DNA from: Thecaphora thlaspeos
Taxonomy: Eukaryota > Basidiomycota > Ustilaginomycetes > Urocystidales > Glomosporiaceae
NCBI GenBank assembly: GCA_900291925.1
Contig: UWYS01000004.1
Span: 930,001-994,000 of the forward strand
Length of the DNA: 64,000 bases
Reading direction: 5' to 3'
Both the position numbers and the translations under genes were made by a program. Position 1 is the first letter of the stretch. The number at the start of each line of letters is the position of its first letter. This document shows, in pieces, positions 42,387 through 55,300 of this stretch. Below the pieces are notes generated by a model. It saw only the letters and a program-made list of their open reading frames with translations, did no database searches and was not told the origin of the DNA.

Positions 42387-43813
42387 GGCGGCAGACGCCC
42401 ACCTTGAGGCGAGGTCGATGCTGTGCTGCTAGGCTGCGGCCGATAAGAGGGGGGTTGGGGGTCAGAGCTTCGGAGGGTGAGCGACCTTAGTTGACGTGCA
42501 GCATCCGTCCGTTCCCCAAAGTCGGGCACAGGGCTAGGGGGGCGAAGGCGTCAGACGCTAGGTCGGTCGTTGCGGCCCAAATGTTGAAACTGGGGTGAGC
42601 GGGAAAGTGGTGTTAGAAGAGCGATCGAATGGCAGCGATGGCGGAAAGGAGTGGGTGGTGGTGAGGATAGTGGGCGGGATTGAAGCACGGGCGTGGATGG
42701 AAAGCGGTGGATAAGAGATCTCGGACAGTAAGACGCCTCCAGAGATAGCTGGCCACTCTCCATTACGTCGTCGCGACACGGTCAGATGACGATGACGATG
42801 ACGATGACGACGACGACGGCTACGTGAGAGCGATGCGCGTGAGTACAAGGCAAATCTGCTTCTCTTGGCTTTCACGTCTGCGATAAAGGCAAGCTCCCTG
42901 ATCTGACGAAAAGGATGTGGGAGCCTGGCCCGTCGCTGGCTAAGAACGTCGGGGTGTTGAAAGGGAGCTCGCGCCCAGCTCAGCGCAGGCTGGCCGATCC
43001 CTAGACCACCGACTCGTCATGGAGAGGCCGACGAACGCGAGATACGCTGCCCGTTTGCACGTACGTCGGCACTCCCGCAATAAATGGGGGTGCGCAGGCA
43101 GGCGGAGTTTCGGAGCAAACCTTTTTTCTTTTTTTTCCCTCACTCAAACTCTCTCGGCCAGCAGGCTTCGGAACGTGAAATCACAGCGGCCACGCAGCTT
43201 TCTGCCGTAAACTCGTGTCGGCCGCCGCCCCTTTCTCGTTGCGCCGCTTCATCGGAACATCCGGCGCCATCCGATCCAAAGCCGCGCCCTCCACCGTCCG
43301 CTTCCAGTCTGCCTGCAACAAGCTCACACGCCAGCACGAGAGAAATGACTGACTGCCATCGGACCGCCCGCCGCCGCAACGTCCTGAAGAGCATGTCTCG
43401 TCGGATCGTAGGCCGATGGTCTTAATGCACGGTAGAGTCTATCGGGGAAGTTTGGGCGATATGCGTCCAGATGACACGAGGCGGCCGAGGCAGCGCCACC
43501 CTTCTGGTTGCAATCGATGCAAGGGGCACAGATACAAGAAACGGCACACCTTGATCGACCCTGCCTTGACGTTCGGCAGGCCTCGCAAGGCGGGCTCAGA
43601 CGGGGGAAAAGCCATGCTAGATGCCGAACAAATAAGAAGTGATAACAATAATTTAGCTCATCTTGTGCTCAGCTATCCATCTACACATATCGTCAACGAC
43701 CGTTAGTCGGTCTTCTATCGTCAATCGCCCATACCAGCTACACTCTGTAGCTGCGTATTGATTTCCCGTCAGCGGCTTCTGACACTCTAATACTGCCATC
43801 GAGCCTCGCCGTG
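42387..43813. other. intergenic region, no gene seen
   Basis: About 1.4 kb. It includes a GATGAC/GAC simple repeat at 42785-42818 and a T-rich run near 43124-43138. The short open frames are not convincing. Confidence 0.5.
42785..42818. repeat. (GATGAC)n / (GAC)n microsatellite
   Basis: Four GATGAC units followed by GAC triplets, upstream of the uncharacterised gene at 39339-42386. Confidence 0.9.
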
Positions 43814-46800
43814 CTACAGATACCGGCTCCCGCCATACTCTCTCGCGGCGACCTTCCTGTACGGCCTCGCCCAATTTAGAAGCCGCGACAGAGCCTTCCT
43901 TGGCTTCACCGACGAAGTACTTTGGTCCGAAGGCAGGGGGAAGGGCCTCGACCCGATCCAGGCGTCCTGGCCCCCTCTCGACTCGATCCCATTTGCCTCC
44001 TCCGGTCCAGCATCGTGCGCGGAGTTCCATGAAACGTTGCGACCTCCCGCGGAGAGCCTCGGCGAACCGATGGTGCCATAACCAGGGCCGAGGATGCTTG
44101 CGGAGCTCGAGCCGCCGTCGTCGGTCATGGTATAGTAAGCCGTCCGGGTTGAATGGCAGCGAGTACGCGCCGTCCCTGGTCGCAACGGCGACGACTCCGA
44201 AGCGTTTATCATCTCCGTCGACCTGGCACTACCCGGCCTATGGTACACGGAGCTTGGACTGACCATATCAAAGCCGTACCCTAATGCTCGGTGGACGCTG
44301 TCTTCTCTTGCCTCGTGCAGGCGGTCGACGTACAGCGGCCGCACCGACGTCTCGTGACCCGGCCAGTGCTGCTCCGATAGCGAGCCAGACAGCTGCCGCG
44401 AGCCGTCCGGAAAGAGCTCCAAGGCCGACCTGCGATCCGGGCGTCTGGGTTCCGCTCGAGGTAGCGGTTGCGACAGGTCCGCAAATAGCAGCGAGCCTTC
44501 CGACGCCACCTTCTGACGCCACACTGAACTCGGCATAGCGGGTCGGTACCGTTCGCTGCCGTTCTCGACGGCGTCTTTGTCGGCTGGATGGTGTTTCCTC
44601 TCGGCCTCCTGCAGAGCACCGGGAGAGGCAAGGAGACTGTGGACCGTAGAGGCCGGACTCTGGACGAACCGGCCTCTTCTTTGCGCCGGTTGGTCGAAGG
44701 GAGCAGGGGACCTGACGGACTGTCTCATTGAGGGAGATGACCAGGATCTGGGGGGCATGAGAGAAGGCGTGACAATCGATTCGACCATCTCGGGCAGCTC
44801 CCAATCCAAATTGGGACGTCTGCTGTTTGGGGAACCATCGTGCTGCGACGGCGTCGGTAGCGCCGCGGACCGTCCTTCGATGAGCCTCGAATAAATGGCC
44901 TCGGCGTTCGGTCGTCGATCCTGATGGGTCAGGCACGCCTTGAGCATCTCCTGCAACTCCGCGCTGGCCGACTTGGAGCAATCGGGCAGCTCGATCCCCT
45001 CGAGCGTCCGTCCGACGATGTAGAGAGGAAAGTGTCTCGACCAGAGGTGAAAGCGCGGCTGCTCTTGCTCCTCTTGCGAAGGCTGGTGGAGCGCCTCGAC
45101 AAAGTCATCCTGGTGCTTGGAAAAGGAAAAGTCAAACGGACAGAGGCTCGCCGAGCTCGGCCGCTCTTCTGCCGGGACCGTCTTGAGGAAAAGCGAACAG
45201 ACCGTCCGGCTCCAACTCCACAGGTCGGCGCGGATGCCCCAACCTCGCTTCATGTCGCTCAGCGCGATCTCAAAGTTGCGCGCCTCAGTCGCGGTGAAGA
45301 AGCGAGTATAGTGCGGTTCCCAGTCCTCCAGCACACTCCGGGCTCGCCCCTTGTGGTCGGCATAGCGGCTCGCCTGAAGCAAAATCTCCGGAGCCATGTA
45401 GCTAAAGAGTGGTCCGAAGCCAAAAGAGGATGTGGAGCATGGGAAGGCTTGCGTCAGCCCAAGGCTCGTCCACGGCACGTCGACGCTGCTAAACTCACTG
45501 TGGGGAACCCGTCAGCGAGCTGAGGCCCTCGCACTGGTCGGAACGAAGGGTCGGACGCGCCAGGCCCTCCTTGAACTGCCGCTGGTCGCCCTCGTCTACC
45601 GCGTAGGGGTGATCTCTGTAGAGGTTAGAAACCTCGACAAAGCGCCGGCTCGCACCGAGGTCGATGATCTTGACTTGGCCCGTCGCAGGATCTTTCATCA
45701 AGTTAGACGGCTTCAGGTCGCCATGGGTCACATTGTGCCGGTGCAGAAACTGAAGTCGAGCGCGACCGTGATGAGGAAGAGCAGCACACAACACGATACG
45801 GGAAGGGAAGCCGAAGGGGTCAGTCGGGGCTACCAGGAAGATCGAGGAGAAAATTGGGGAGGCTGCTGCGACCGTCTCAACAACGCCTGGCGACGCTCAC
45901 CTTGAGGCCCTGGATGATCTCGAGCGCCATCTGCTCGACCCCTGCGACCGTGAGCAGAACGTTGTTATTATCCAGCTTTGCATCGATCTCGACCAGTCTC
46001 TCAAAGACGAGCAGGCGAATGGGCGGGCCGTCGCTAAAGTCGGGCTCGATCTCAATCGAAACGATGGGACATCCAGCCCTGCCGGCGCCTCTGTATTCGC
46101 TGTCGCTGCCGAACGTGGCTGCCCTCTGCTTGCCGTGTGCGGGTAGGTCAGCCAGCAGCCTGACCAGCTTGGGCTCCTCTTTGTCGCTCCGCTCAACCTC
46201 CCTGGCAGCCTGAAGGTAGCGGAGGATTCGACCTTCACCGCGGACCACGCGGATGTGCGAGAGGGTCGGATCCTGCATCATGGCCTTGCGCTTCTTGCGC
46301 TCCATTGCGCTCGTCTTTTGGAGCTCGTCGAAGGATCCCGTGCACGGCGTCCGGCACATCTTGACGACGACGACCGACGGGGAGGCCGACTTTCGCGTAC
46401 CGACATAGGGTCGGATGCTCTCCGGCATCGCAGAGACATCGAGGCTCGAGGTGGCGTGGCGGTGGAGAGCCTGCGCCCGGAGATGATGAGAAGACCCTTG
46501 CCGAGTATTCCTATCGAGCTGCCAGCCTACGGTGACCTCGTACGGCCCTTTGCAAGCGTCGCTGCGTATTGTAGGATCAAAGGGGAGCGAGCCGGTCTCG
46601 CCGTAGAGCCGCGGCAGAAACTCCATCGTGGTGTCGCTGATGCTGGCCGGGCTGCCTTCGGGGGTTGTACGGTTCGAGTTAGGCGCCGAGATCTCGCACG
46701 AGCTTTCTGGCGTGAAGGAGCTGTCGCGCTGGTAGAGGTAGGTGGTCCCGAAGCCGCCCTTACCCACCACCGCCGTCTCGGCATCCTCGCCCGAGCCTTT

Positions 46801-46950
46801 GCGGCTATACCGACGCGGCAGCGCGCCATCGATTAGCAGCTCGATCGATACGGGCGGCTGCGGCGCCGAATTGGGCGTGGCAGACCCCCGTGACCTCGGA
46901 GGCTCCGAAGGTCTAGCGGTCGCTGTTGCTGATGATGGTGGATGATTCAT
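43814..46950 (-). CDS. atypical serine/threonine protein kinase
   Basis: Three exons, 46950-45901, 45749-45535 and 45497-43814, encode 982 residues. Kinase subdomains: glycine loop GKGGFGTTY at 63-71, a long insert (about 75-190), VVVVKMCR with the ATP-binding Lys at 197, then exon 2 with the catalytic loop THGDLKPSNLM (HGD instead of HRD, aspartate at 361) and IIDLGAS (DLG instead of DFG, D380), and exon 3 with YMAPEILL and a C-lobe with RADLWSWSRTV. After about residue 600 the protein is a Ser/Pro/Arg-rich tail to the end. The essential Lys, Asp and Asp are present, so activity is plausible. Intron 2 is only 37 nt (GTGCGA...CCCCACAG) with a CTGAC branch site. The substrate or pathway is not readable from sequence. 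ATG at 46950 opens directly into the frame. Confidence 0.88.
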
Positions 46951-48281
46951 GGCCGTTCGGCGGAGGGGTGACCGAGAAGGGAGCGTGGCTACGTAGGGGA
47001 TGGTGTTGCGTCTGCCACGGGTGACCTGGTCGATCCAGCGCGGTCAAGGCAAAGCTTCCGTTCCCAAAAAGGTGCAGGGATAGCTGTGAAAGGGCGAGTC
47101 TACTCGGGCAAGGAAACGATTCGGGTCGGGAAGGTAAGTCCGTGAGGTGGTGGACGGGAGCGTCGAATGATGGACTTCGGAGTCGGGGCATCAAAGAGCT
47201 CATCCCTCATATAGCACATCAGTATCTACTCCAGGGCCGGTGGGCGCCAGGGCCATTGCTGTCCACCGAGGGATGCGTGTAGAGGGGGTCCGAGTCCGTC
47301 CGGCACCGCGCATCCCTCCGGCCCCACTTATGAAGTATCGGTAAGAGCCCGGGAAAGAGCGCCACCGTTGCAACCACTCGCACAGCCAGCTAGGCGCCGC
47401 ACTACCGCCCCTGCCCCCATCGGCCCCCCACCAGTGGGCGCGGCCGACTATCGCTATTCACCGACCCGTCCAGCCCACCTTGGTCCATCCCCAAGCTCGG
47501 GCCGAACCTGAAAGCCTTGCACGAGCTAAGCGTGGGCGGGGCGTGAAGAGCTAGTCGCCCAAGTGCGCAAATAGCAGACGGCGCTTGATCCCATCCTCTC
47601 TAGCTCGAGATCTATGCTCAATAGAAGGAGGAACGAAGAGGCAAGCGCCCGACCCACCTTTGGGGACTTGAGCGGTCATAGCGCGCATGACTGCTACTTA
47701 CCGCCTGAACCCCGCAGCGTCGAGACGCTTTGTTTTGTCGCTCGGACCCCTCCCTTGCCCTGTAAGGCACGTACTGAGGCATAAGGCGTCAACTCGAGAG
47801 GCCTTGTCCGGGCAAATGAAGAGGCGGCCAACAGGCAGGCGGCTAGAGGATGGCGCCCCTAGCCGCGACGACAGGGATGACGCCGCAGCTGGTCAGCGCG
47901 CAATCGTCTCGATGGAAAGCGCGAAGCACCGGGAGCGCGACGCTTTGGCGCCGCTTGCAGGGATGGGGCTGACGGGGTCTGATCTCGCTGGACTGACTGG
48001 CTAGCCCGAAATGTGCGCGGTCGAGGGACCGACTAGATGCCTGTCAACCACAAATGCCTGGGCAATGCAAAAGGCCGAAACGAGTTGGACTGTTTCTCCG
48101 CAGAAGCGGTGATATAAGGTGAGCAGGCTCAAGAGACCCACAGCCCAGAAAATCACCGACCCTCTGTCGACAGCAGCCAACCTGGGTCGCGCCCACCGGC
48201 ATGGGGTGAACACTTATCATTGTTGCCAGACGGTTGCCAGACGGTCGCTGGCCGTAACAGGCTCGCTGGTCGGCACGCAAT
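46951..48281. other. intergenic region, no gene seen
   Basis: About 1.3 kb, GC-rich. It contains the 5' flank of the kinase gene and the 3' flank of the caleosin gene. The open frames here lack motifs. Confidence 0.5.
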
Positions 48282-49370
48282 TCACTCGCAGACAAAGGCG
48301 CCAGCTTTCTTGCCCTGCTTGCGACGGTAAGCGATGACGGGGAAAACGGACCCATCGATGACGCCAAGCATATCGTCCTTATGCATGTAGCCTGCATCGT
48401 TGTTGCGCGGCGGGCGATGAGGCGGTATGGGGATGGAAGGTGGTTGACGGAGGAATCCGACCAGCAAGGGCGGTCGAGACAGGTCAGCGAGTGAGGCTCG
48501 TCGTCTCGCAGCAGGTGCAGTCCATTCGAAATCACAGCTCAGCACACAGCAGCGACGACGTACCATCTTTGGGCCACAGGAGCAGATACGTGGCGAGCCA
48601 TTCGAAGCAAAACGCGAATATGCCGAAAAGATCCATCACGTTGCGGCGCTCCGAGAGCATGATGAGGGCGTCTGAGAAGCTGAGCGAGTCCTTGCTGTGC
48701 TTGCTCGAGTAGTCTTCCAAGATGGCGTCAAACTTGTGCTGCTGGAGGTGGCCGCGACGGTCGTACGACTCGGTGTCGGAACCGTGCTTGCAGCGGTGGA
48801 TGTTGGCGACCCAGATGCGGAAGAATGGGTCGGGCACCCAATCGACAAGATGGCGGCCCGTGTTCGGCATGGTCGGGTAGGAGAAGCTGCTGTGGATGAT
48901 GAAGACGGCCAGCCCTGAGAGGAGCAGGCCGTAGCCCAGGTGGTAGAAGCCAAAGAACGTGTCCGACGGCCAAATGACGCCGTCGCAGTCGCCGTCGAAG
49001 TAGACAATGTGCTGCCGGGCGAATGGGAGCAGAGGGTCGGAAGCAGTTATGGTAAGAAGGGAAAGACGGACAATGGAGGCGCAACCGTATCAGCTATCTA
49101 AGCTTTCTTCCCGACTCGTACGCAATCTAGGCATCGACCTCGTCGCAGCCTTCCCTCTCTCACCTTCTGCATGTGGGTGAGCGTCTTGGTTCTGTGCCTG
49201 TAGTCTTCGCGATCGCCGTTGGGGTCCTTCCAAGTGTTCTGGGGCGTGTAAGGCATCTTGCCGCCCGGGCTGAACGCGATGTAGCTGTTGTCAAAGAGCG
49301 AGTCCTGGTCGACGGCGCGGGGGACTTCGCCGCAGAAGTCGACACCAAACAGGCCTCGTAGAGCGTTCAT
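48282..49370 (-). CDS. caleosin / peroxygenase
   Basis: Three exons, 49370-49164, 49011-48564 and 48391-48282, encode 254 residues with closing phases. Caleosins are lipid-droplet and membrane-associated, calcium-binding haem peroxygenases. The EF-hand is intact (HIVYFDGDCDGVIWPSDTF), including the His before it that serves as a haem ligand in the family. A hydrophobic segment (GYGLLLSGLAVFIIHSSFSY) follows, then the conserved WVPDPFFRIWVANIHRCKHG and SDTESYDRRGHL blocks, the helix DLFGIFAFCFEWLATYLLLW, and the C-terminal DDMLGVIDGSVFPVI. Introns are 152 and 172 nt. The ATG at 49370 is a minimum: the frame remains open upstream with coding-like sequence (SPTFKPDKSFSDTETT) after an acceptor-like CACAG, so a further 5' exon is likely. 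Possible roles are oxylipin formation and lipid-body biology. Confidence 0.92.
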
Positions 49371-50554
49371 CCCCGGGGTCTTGAGGCGTTTCTGAGCCTT
49401 AGCGTCGAGCGAAGATGTGGCGTGGTCTGGCGCGCTTGTGGTCTCAGTGTCGCTGAAGCTTTTGTCTGGCTTGAATGTGGGGGAACGGTCTGTGCCAATG
49501 TGCGACAACCTAGTCCGGGTGTAGCGAGTTGGCTGTCTGGAGGACCGTGAAGAGGCAGACAATGAAGAAAGGAATGGGCGGTACTGGTGGTGGTGGCGAA
49601 AGGAGCAGGGGCCTCCCTCATGGATCTCCCCTCCTCGCCTCGCCCTTCGATATGCGTAGGTAGGCAGGCCGGCCGACCGCGGTAGACGCCACCTTGCCTT
49701 CGAGCTGCTCGCAAGGGAGAAGGCCAGCCAGCTTTGGCTCACTCATGCGCTGACGTCCAGGAGGGCGGATCGCCTGTCTACCCATGCAGGGTCGTCCCTC
49801 ATTGGTCGCAGCCCAACGTCTGCCAAAATCTCCGATTTGTCACGTTGGCGCGCTCCGTCACGGCGCAGAGGGCGTGGCGGGCCTGGCCCGGGCCAGGAGG
49901 GCAAGGTCAGGCCACCTCTACCCCAACCCTCTTTCTCGCTCGCGGGAGGGGTGCGCTCCAGCAGGCCGGGTACGCCAGCGTCTCGTCTTGAAGACAGCAA
50001 GCCAGACGAGCTTCGCCTCTTGATCGACCAAGCGTGCCTCCTTGACTTGACCGCGATTCGGCCAATCTCCAGAAGGTCGAAGAAAGCTACACCACCGAGC
50101 ACGGAGGCTGTCCCTTACCCATATTTGATGACTCTCGGCGGCTCGGGCCAGTGCCCCTACATACCCTAGCGTAGGTCTTTCGGCGTCACCCGAACACGTT
50201 CCCTTGAACAAGCGTAGCGCCGTGTTGGAGCTGACTAGACAACGCCACAAGCCAGGCAGGGACAAAGCGTGCTGCGCCGCACGCTCGCCAACAGCCCGTC
50301 CACGCGCCCGTTCGCCTTGCTTCGTTGGCGTCTAAGCTACGGGACACGAAGTTAGCGCAGTCGACACTTCTTCCTACCGGCATCTGCTTCGCCTCCGGCG
50401 TAGATGGTGATCGTCGGATTGACCTTTGAAACGGACACAGGCTTCGTTCTCGTGTGGCTCGTTTCTATGGCAGCGCCAGTTACATCTCTAGCCGCTCTAC
50501 CGCACGATACTTTATGCTTTGCATCGACGATCAGAGCTTCCGAGGGTCGACTCT
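49371..50554. other. region between caleosin and Ran-like gene
   Basis: About 1.2 kb. The first 150 bases may include an unresolved 5' exon of the caleosin gene. The rest is the 3' flank of the Ran-like gene; no other gene is supported. Confidence 0.45.
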
Positions 50555-51562
50555 TTAAGCCGCCTTCTCGTACGCCTCGTAAAGCTTCTCCAGCTCCGCT
50601 TCGTCGATCTGAAGCCGACAGGAGAGGGGCGGGGGATCGTCGCGGATGGGGACGCAGGTCCAAACGAGGTCAGCGAACGATGCAAAGCTGCTCTCGTGCG
50701 AGCAGGATCATGCTCTGTACTCACGTTGTCCAGCTCCGCCTTCTCAAGCTCGACGTTATCCGTGAGCTGGACGCTGTCGCCGAGCAGCGCCTTGCAGATC
50801 TCGAGGTAGAGGTCCTTGATGCCGTAGCTAGAGCGAAGCAAGGAGGGTGGGCAGAGAGAGACTTCGGGTCAGCGGGAGTTTGGCAGCCAAGGAAGGCCAG
50901 GCTGCAGTCGTCGAGCTCGATGAAGCAGATGCGAGCGGCGCTGGCCGCAACTCACTTGGCCTTGGCGGAGATCTCGCGGTATGGGTGCTCCTTCTTCCGG
51001 GGGAACTCGATCTGGTCGGGCTTCAGCTCTCGTCCCTATCGTTCGCGCAAACACAGCGATATCATCGTTCGAAGAGGAACAGACGCGGAGAGAGTGGCTG
51101 ACGTCAGTAACCGTAGAAACCCCGTGCTCGGCGCATACAGACCTGTTAGGCAGGCGTCGAGTCGCCGGCTCGACTCACCTTGATGTCGTCGGCCTTTGTG
51201 CCGACAATGATGACGGGGAGAGGCTCGCTGCCCTTCCTCCCGTTTGCCTTCTGGAGGGCATCGTACCACTCCTCCATGGCCATGTAGCTAGCCCCGTTGG
51301 TGAGATCAAAGAAGACTACGCCTGCATCGGCGATGCGAAAGAATCCATCGTCGGGCATGCCGCCCTTTGCGTGGAGGTTGGTGTCGTACAGGGTGAGGGT
51401 GACCTGTCCGGCCGAGGTGTGGAGCTTGACGGGGTACTGGGTCGTCTTGAGCGCCTTGATCTGCTTTGCGTCGGACTTGGCGGAGCGGAGGCGGGTGGCA
51501 AAGGCCGTCTTGCCGACGCCGAATTGGCCGGCGAGCACGACCTTGAAGTCCTTGGATGCCAT
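50555..51562 (-). CDS. divergent Ran-like small GTPase
   Basis: Four exons, 51562-51179, 51035-50956, 50827-50725 and 50608-50555, encode 206 residues (Ran is about 215). The P-loop AGQFGVGKTA is intact. Ran-type order continues with VKLHTSAGQVTLTLYDT, RIADAGVVFFDLTNGASYM, a weakened G4 (GTKADD in place of NKxD), the Ran-like block IEFPRKKEHPYREISAKANY with the G5 SAK, and GIKDLYLEICKALLGD. The G3 motif is lost: where Ran has DTAGQ there is DTNLHAKGG, so the catalytic Gln is absent. The C-terminus (EKLYEAYEKAA) lacks the acidic DEDDDL-type tail. Introns (143, 128, 116 nt) begin GTGAGT. It is therefore a Ran paralogue with probably altered GTP hydrolysis rather than the canonical transport Ran. 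Start MASKDFKVVLA is unambiguous. Confidence 0.85.
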
Positions 51563-52363
51563 CTTGGGAGGAAGGTGGGTGGAGGGTTCGGGGTTGGTAG
51601 AGGGTACGACAGTGTAGTGGTGTTGCGTGAATGAGCGATGGCTGCGATACAGGGGTGGGTGATGGTTGTGGTGGTAGTGATGGTCGAGGGTCGTCGAGGG
51701 TCGTCGATGCTCGTCAAGAACAAAAGGCGGGACGAAGCGCTCGCCGCACATCTCCGCCTCGGCCAGCAGCAGCAGGTGAGACGCCGAACAGGCCGCACCA
51801 AGCTACGGCTCGCTTCCGACGCTGCGCGGGGCGCTTCTTCCTGCTTCCCTGCACACGTCATGCGTGATGGCCCTCACGCCTGCTGGGTGGAGGCACCCAG
51901 GCATCCAGAGTGCAGGTGGTCCGAGCGGCGAGTTTACCTTTCGCTTTCTTCGGAAGGCGGCGAGGGCAGAGGCTAGGAGGCGTCACTGCGTCTCGCTGTG
52001 TCGGTGCGGTGGCTGGCGCTGCACGCTGGCTCCCCTCTCATCCCATACCCCGACGGCCTGTCCTTCTGGCTCAGCCGCTTCCTGTCCACCTCTCAACACC
52101 CCTACTCCACCCTCCTCTCTTTATCACCACCACCTCCGTTACCATGGCAGCTGAAACATACCCCGTCCGATACACATAGCGCCTCGTCGTCTCCGTCGTT
52201 CTCGTTAACATCGCCGTAGAGCCTGCTCGTGATACCGCTCCCGACCCACGTATTACCCATCGCCAGCCTCTTTCACATCCGAAATCTCTTTGGGCTGTCG
52301 AGTGTACAATCACGCTCACGGCGCCGCCGCAGTCTCCAACTCCGCTTCTAGCCTCTGCGCAGG
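51563..52363. other. divergent promoter region Ran-like / phosphatase-HbrB genes
   Basis: 800 bases between divergent start codons, with CA/GT-rich leader sequence on each side. No gene seen. Confidence 0.6.
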
Positions 52364-55300
52364 ATGCAGCTCAGCAGCCTGCTGGTCACTCTGGTCCGGC
52401 ATGGCGAGTCGCAGGACAATGTTCAGTCCATCTGGGCTGGCTTCAGGGACACCCCGCTCTCCTCCAACGGCGTCAAACAAGCGATGGCGCTGGGCCAAGC
52501 CTTTTCCAATGTGCCTCTCACGGCTATATACTCCTCCGACCTGCGCAGAGCCGCCATGACGGCCGAAGAGATCCTTAAGGCCAACCGCTCAATTCCCCCG
52601 CCGCCCCTGGTTCAGTCGAAGTCGCTGAGAGAGCAGAACTTTGGCCAGGCAGAGGGTCAGAGTTGGGCCGCGGCAGGTCAGTTGAAAGAAGGCCGTCCTT
52701 CGTCTCGAGGTCGATACATGTTCTCATCTCCAATCAGGCCATCGCTATGTACTGATACCGCTCGCCCTCCTGCGCTCTTCTTCCGACCACAGAGTGGACC
52801 GCACACTCGCAGGGCGACGATGCACGGAACTTTCGCTTCCAGGACGGCGAGTCCCTCGAGGACGTCAACTCGCGCATGGCCAAGGCGGTGCGACAGTTCG
52901 TGCTCCCGCGCGTAGAGACGCTGCGCCGACAGGGGCCGACGATACTCTCGAGTTCTTCAAACTCTGCAGAGATTCCGCACATTTGCATCGTCGCCCATGG
53001 TCTCGCCATAGCTGAGGTGAGTAGAGTCGGAAGGATAGGCGGCACCGATAATGGCGCGATGCCGATCGAATGCTCTGCCGGCTGACACTTTGCCTGCCTC
53101 CACAACCTCACACGAAAGCTGCTCCGGGTGTTCATGTCTCTGCATGAGCAACATCTCGACAGCCCCTGGTCTGATCCCCGACAGACCTACAAGCGAGTGA
53201 GGCTCGAAAACACCGGCTGGACCCGACTGGAGCTGTCGGTCCCCGTGGGTAGCTCGGTCGGTGGTCGCCCTTCGCCGCATCCTTCGACGTCTTCGGCAGC
53301 GGCAATGCAGCTGCTGGGCACCCGTAACGCTACGGAGGCCAGGGCCGACAGTGGCGAGCAGTCTAACGCGTCGGGCGAGACTCTGTCAGAGGTGGGCAAG
53401 GGGCTGTCCGAATCGACGACGGCCAGGCCTCCGCCGTCCATCTCCGAGGGTCAGAAGCCGACCTTTGTCAGGATTCTCTGTCAGAACCAGATTGAGCATC
53501 TTCGCGCGTTTGCGATGCAGCCGTCCAGTATCTCCGGTGGCAGTGCAGCGCACACGCTTGGCGGCGGGATTGCGTCCAATATCGCCGCCTCGGCCAACGC
53601 CACTGCGACCGGCAACCCGTCCCTCAATACCCTCGTCCAGTCGACGAACGGCGCTGCTTCCAACGCCGGTACCGGCGTCGCGAACCTCCCTTCGAGCGCG
53701 ACCTTGGCCTCCATTGCGTCCAACGCAACGCTATCTTCCTCGGCCTCGAACGCCACTCTACCGCCTCCCTCGACTCCCGCGACGGGCACCGGTGCCGCTG
53801 GAACGCGAACGGCCACTGCGACGCCGGCATCGGCGAGGAGTCTCAACGCTTACGACGTCAAAATGATGGCGAGGGAGCTGGAGCGGGCCGGCGTCGCATC
53901 GATGCTGGCCGGCACGGAGAACCACGGTGGTGCGGGCGGCGGCGGCGGGGGCTCGTCGTCATCAATAGCCGGCGGACCGTTGAGTCATCCGGCCGGAGGG
54001 CATGCTGTTTCGTCTGCAGGCACTTCGAATCAATCAGGAGCAGTGTCAGGAGCAGGGTCAGGAGGTTCAGGGGCAACAGCGGGACCGGGCTCAGACCGCC
54101 CCGTTCTGCCAACGTCCAGCTCGAGCCTCAGCACGCTTCACTCCCTGGGTACCGGTCAGGCTCCCCCGTCGAGAAGCCAGCTTTTTGGTCCGTACACGAG
54201 CGGGGGCGGCCTGTCAGGATCTGGCGCACCGGCCGGTTCGCCCAATGTCGCGGCCGCGGGCTTCCTGAACGCCTCGGGCGCGACGTCAGACGTCTGGCAG
54301 AGTATCTGCGTACGGCTGCTGCCGCTCTTCAACGGCGATGGCCTGAGAACGAGCATCGAAGACATCAATGACCTTGTCAGCCAGCACGTACGGCGAACCC
54401 TGGACCGTGGACCGGCGCGAGCGCTCGATGCCCTCTCGTCGGACCTGCACTCGCTGGTGGCCAGCGGGACGCTGACGCTCAACTCGAAGCTGATGGGCCT
54501 TGAGGATGTCCGACTGCTGGTACGCCTGGCCGAGATTTGGACCTTTTTCCTGGGCCAGGTGCTGCCATATATCCAGGGCTGCTTCCTCCCTTTTCAGACG
54601 GACAGCCTTCTGCAGAGCCTGACGACGAGCCTGCGGTCGATTCACGCCGCCGCAGCGCAGTCTGCCGTGTCGCCGAACCTGGGAAGCGCGCTGCGCACCG
54701 AGAAGATCAACGTCCGCCGGATCCTTCTCGTGGTCTTCCGCGACCACGTGGTGCTGCCGATCTACGAACGGCTCGCCTACCTCTTCGCCCACATCAGCGA
54801 GGTCGACCCCGCCTGCTGCTCGGGCGAGGAAGGGGCGGCGGGTGCGAGCGCGGGCGAAGGCTCGAAGCAGGTCTATCTCAGGCTGCTGCAGATGACGAGC
54901 ATCCTCGCCAGTGTCGTCAGTGACGACGAGGCGCAGGCCGCTTTAGACGGCCTCGTCCGCGCACTGAGGATGGGGAGCAAGGCCGCCGCCGCCAAGGGCA
55001 AGGAGGACAGGGGTGGCAGCGATTTCGACGGGCTCGGCATGCGGACTGGTTCGCCGATCCAAAATCGGTTGTCGAACCGTCGCGGCTGGATGGCGCAAAA
55101 GGCAAGAAAGCACGGCGTCGGCTCGCTTTCGGGCAGCCTTAGCCTCAGCTCGATGCTTGGCGGTGGCAGTGGCACCGGTGGCTCTACGATGATGAGCACG
55201 ACACACGCTGTTCGCTCGATGCCGGCGACGACAATCAATCGATTCGGCCAGGAGGTGACCGAGGGCGATTATCTGAGCGCGCTTCGCTCGCCAACGCTGT

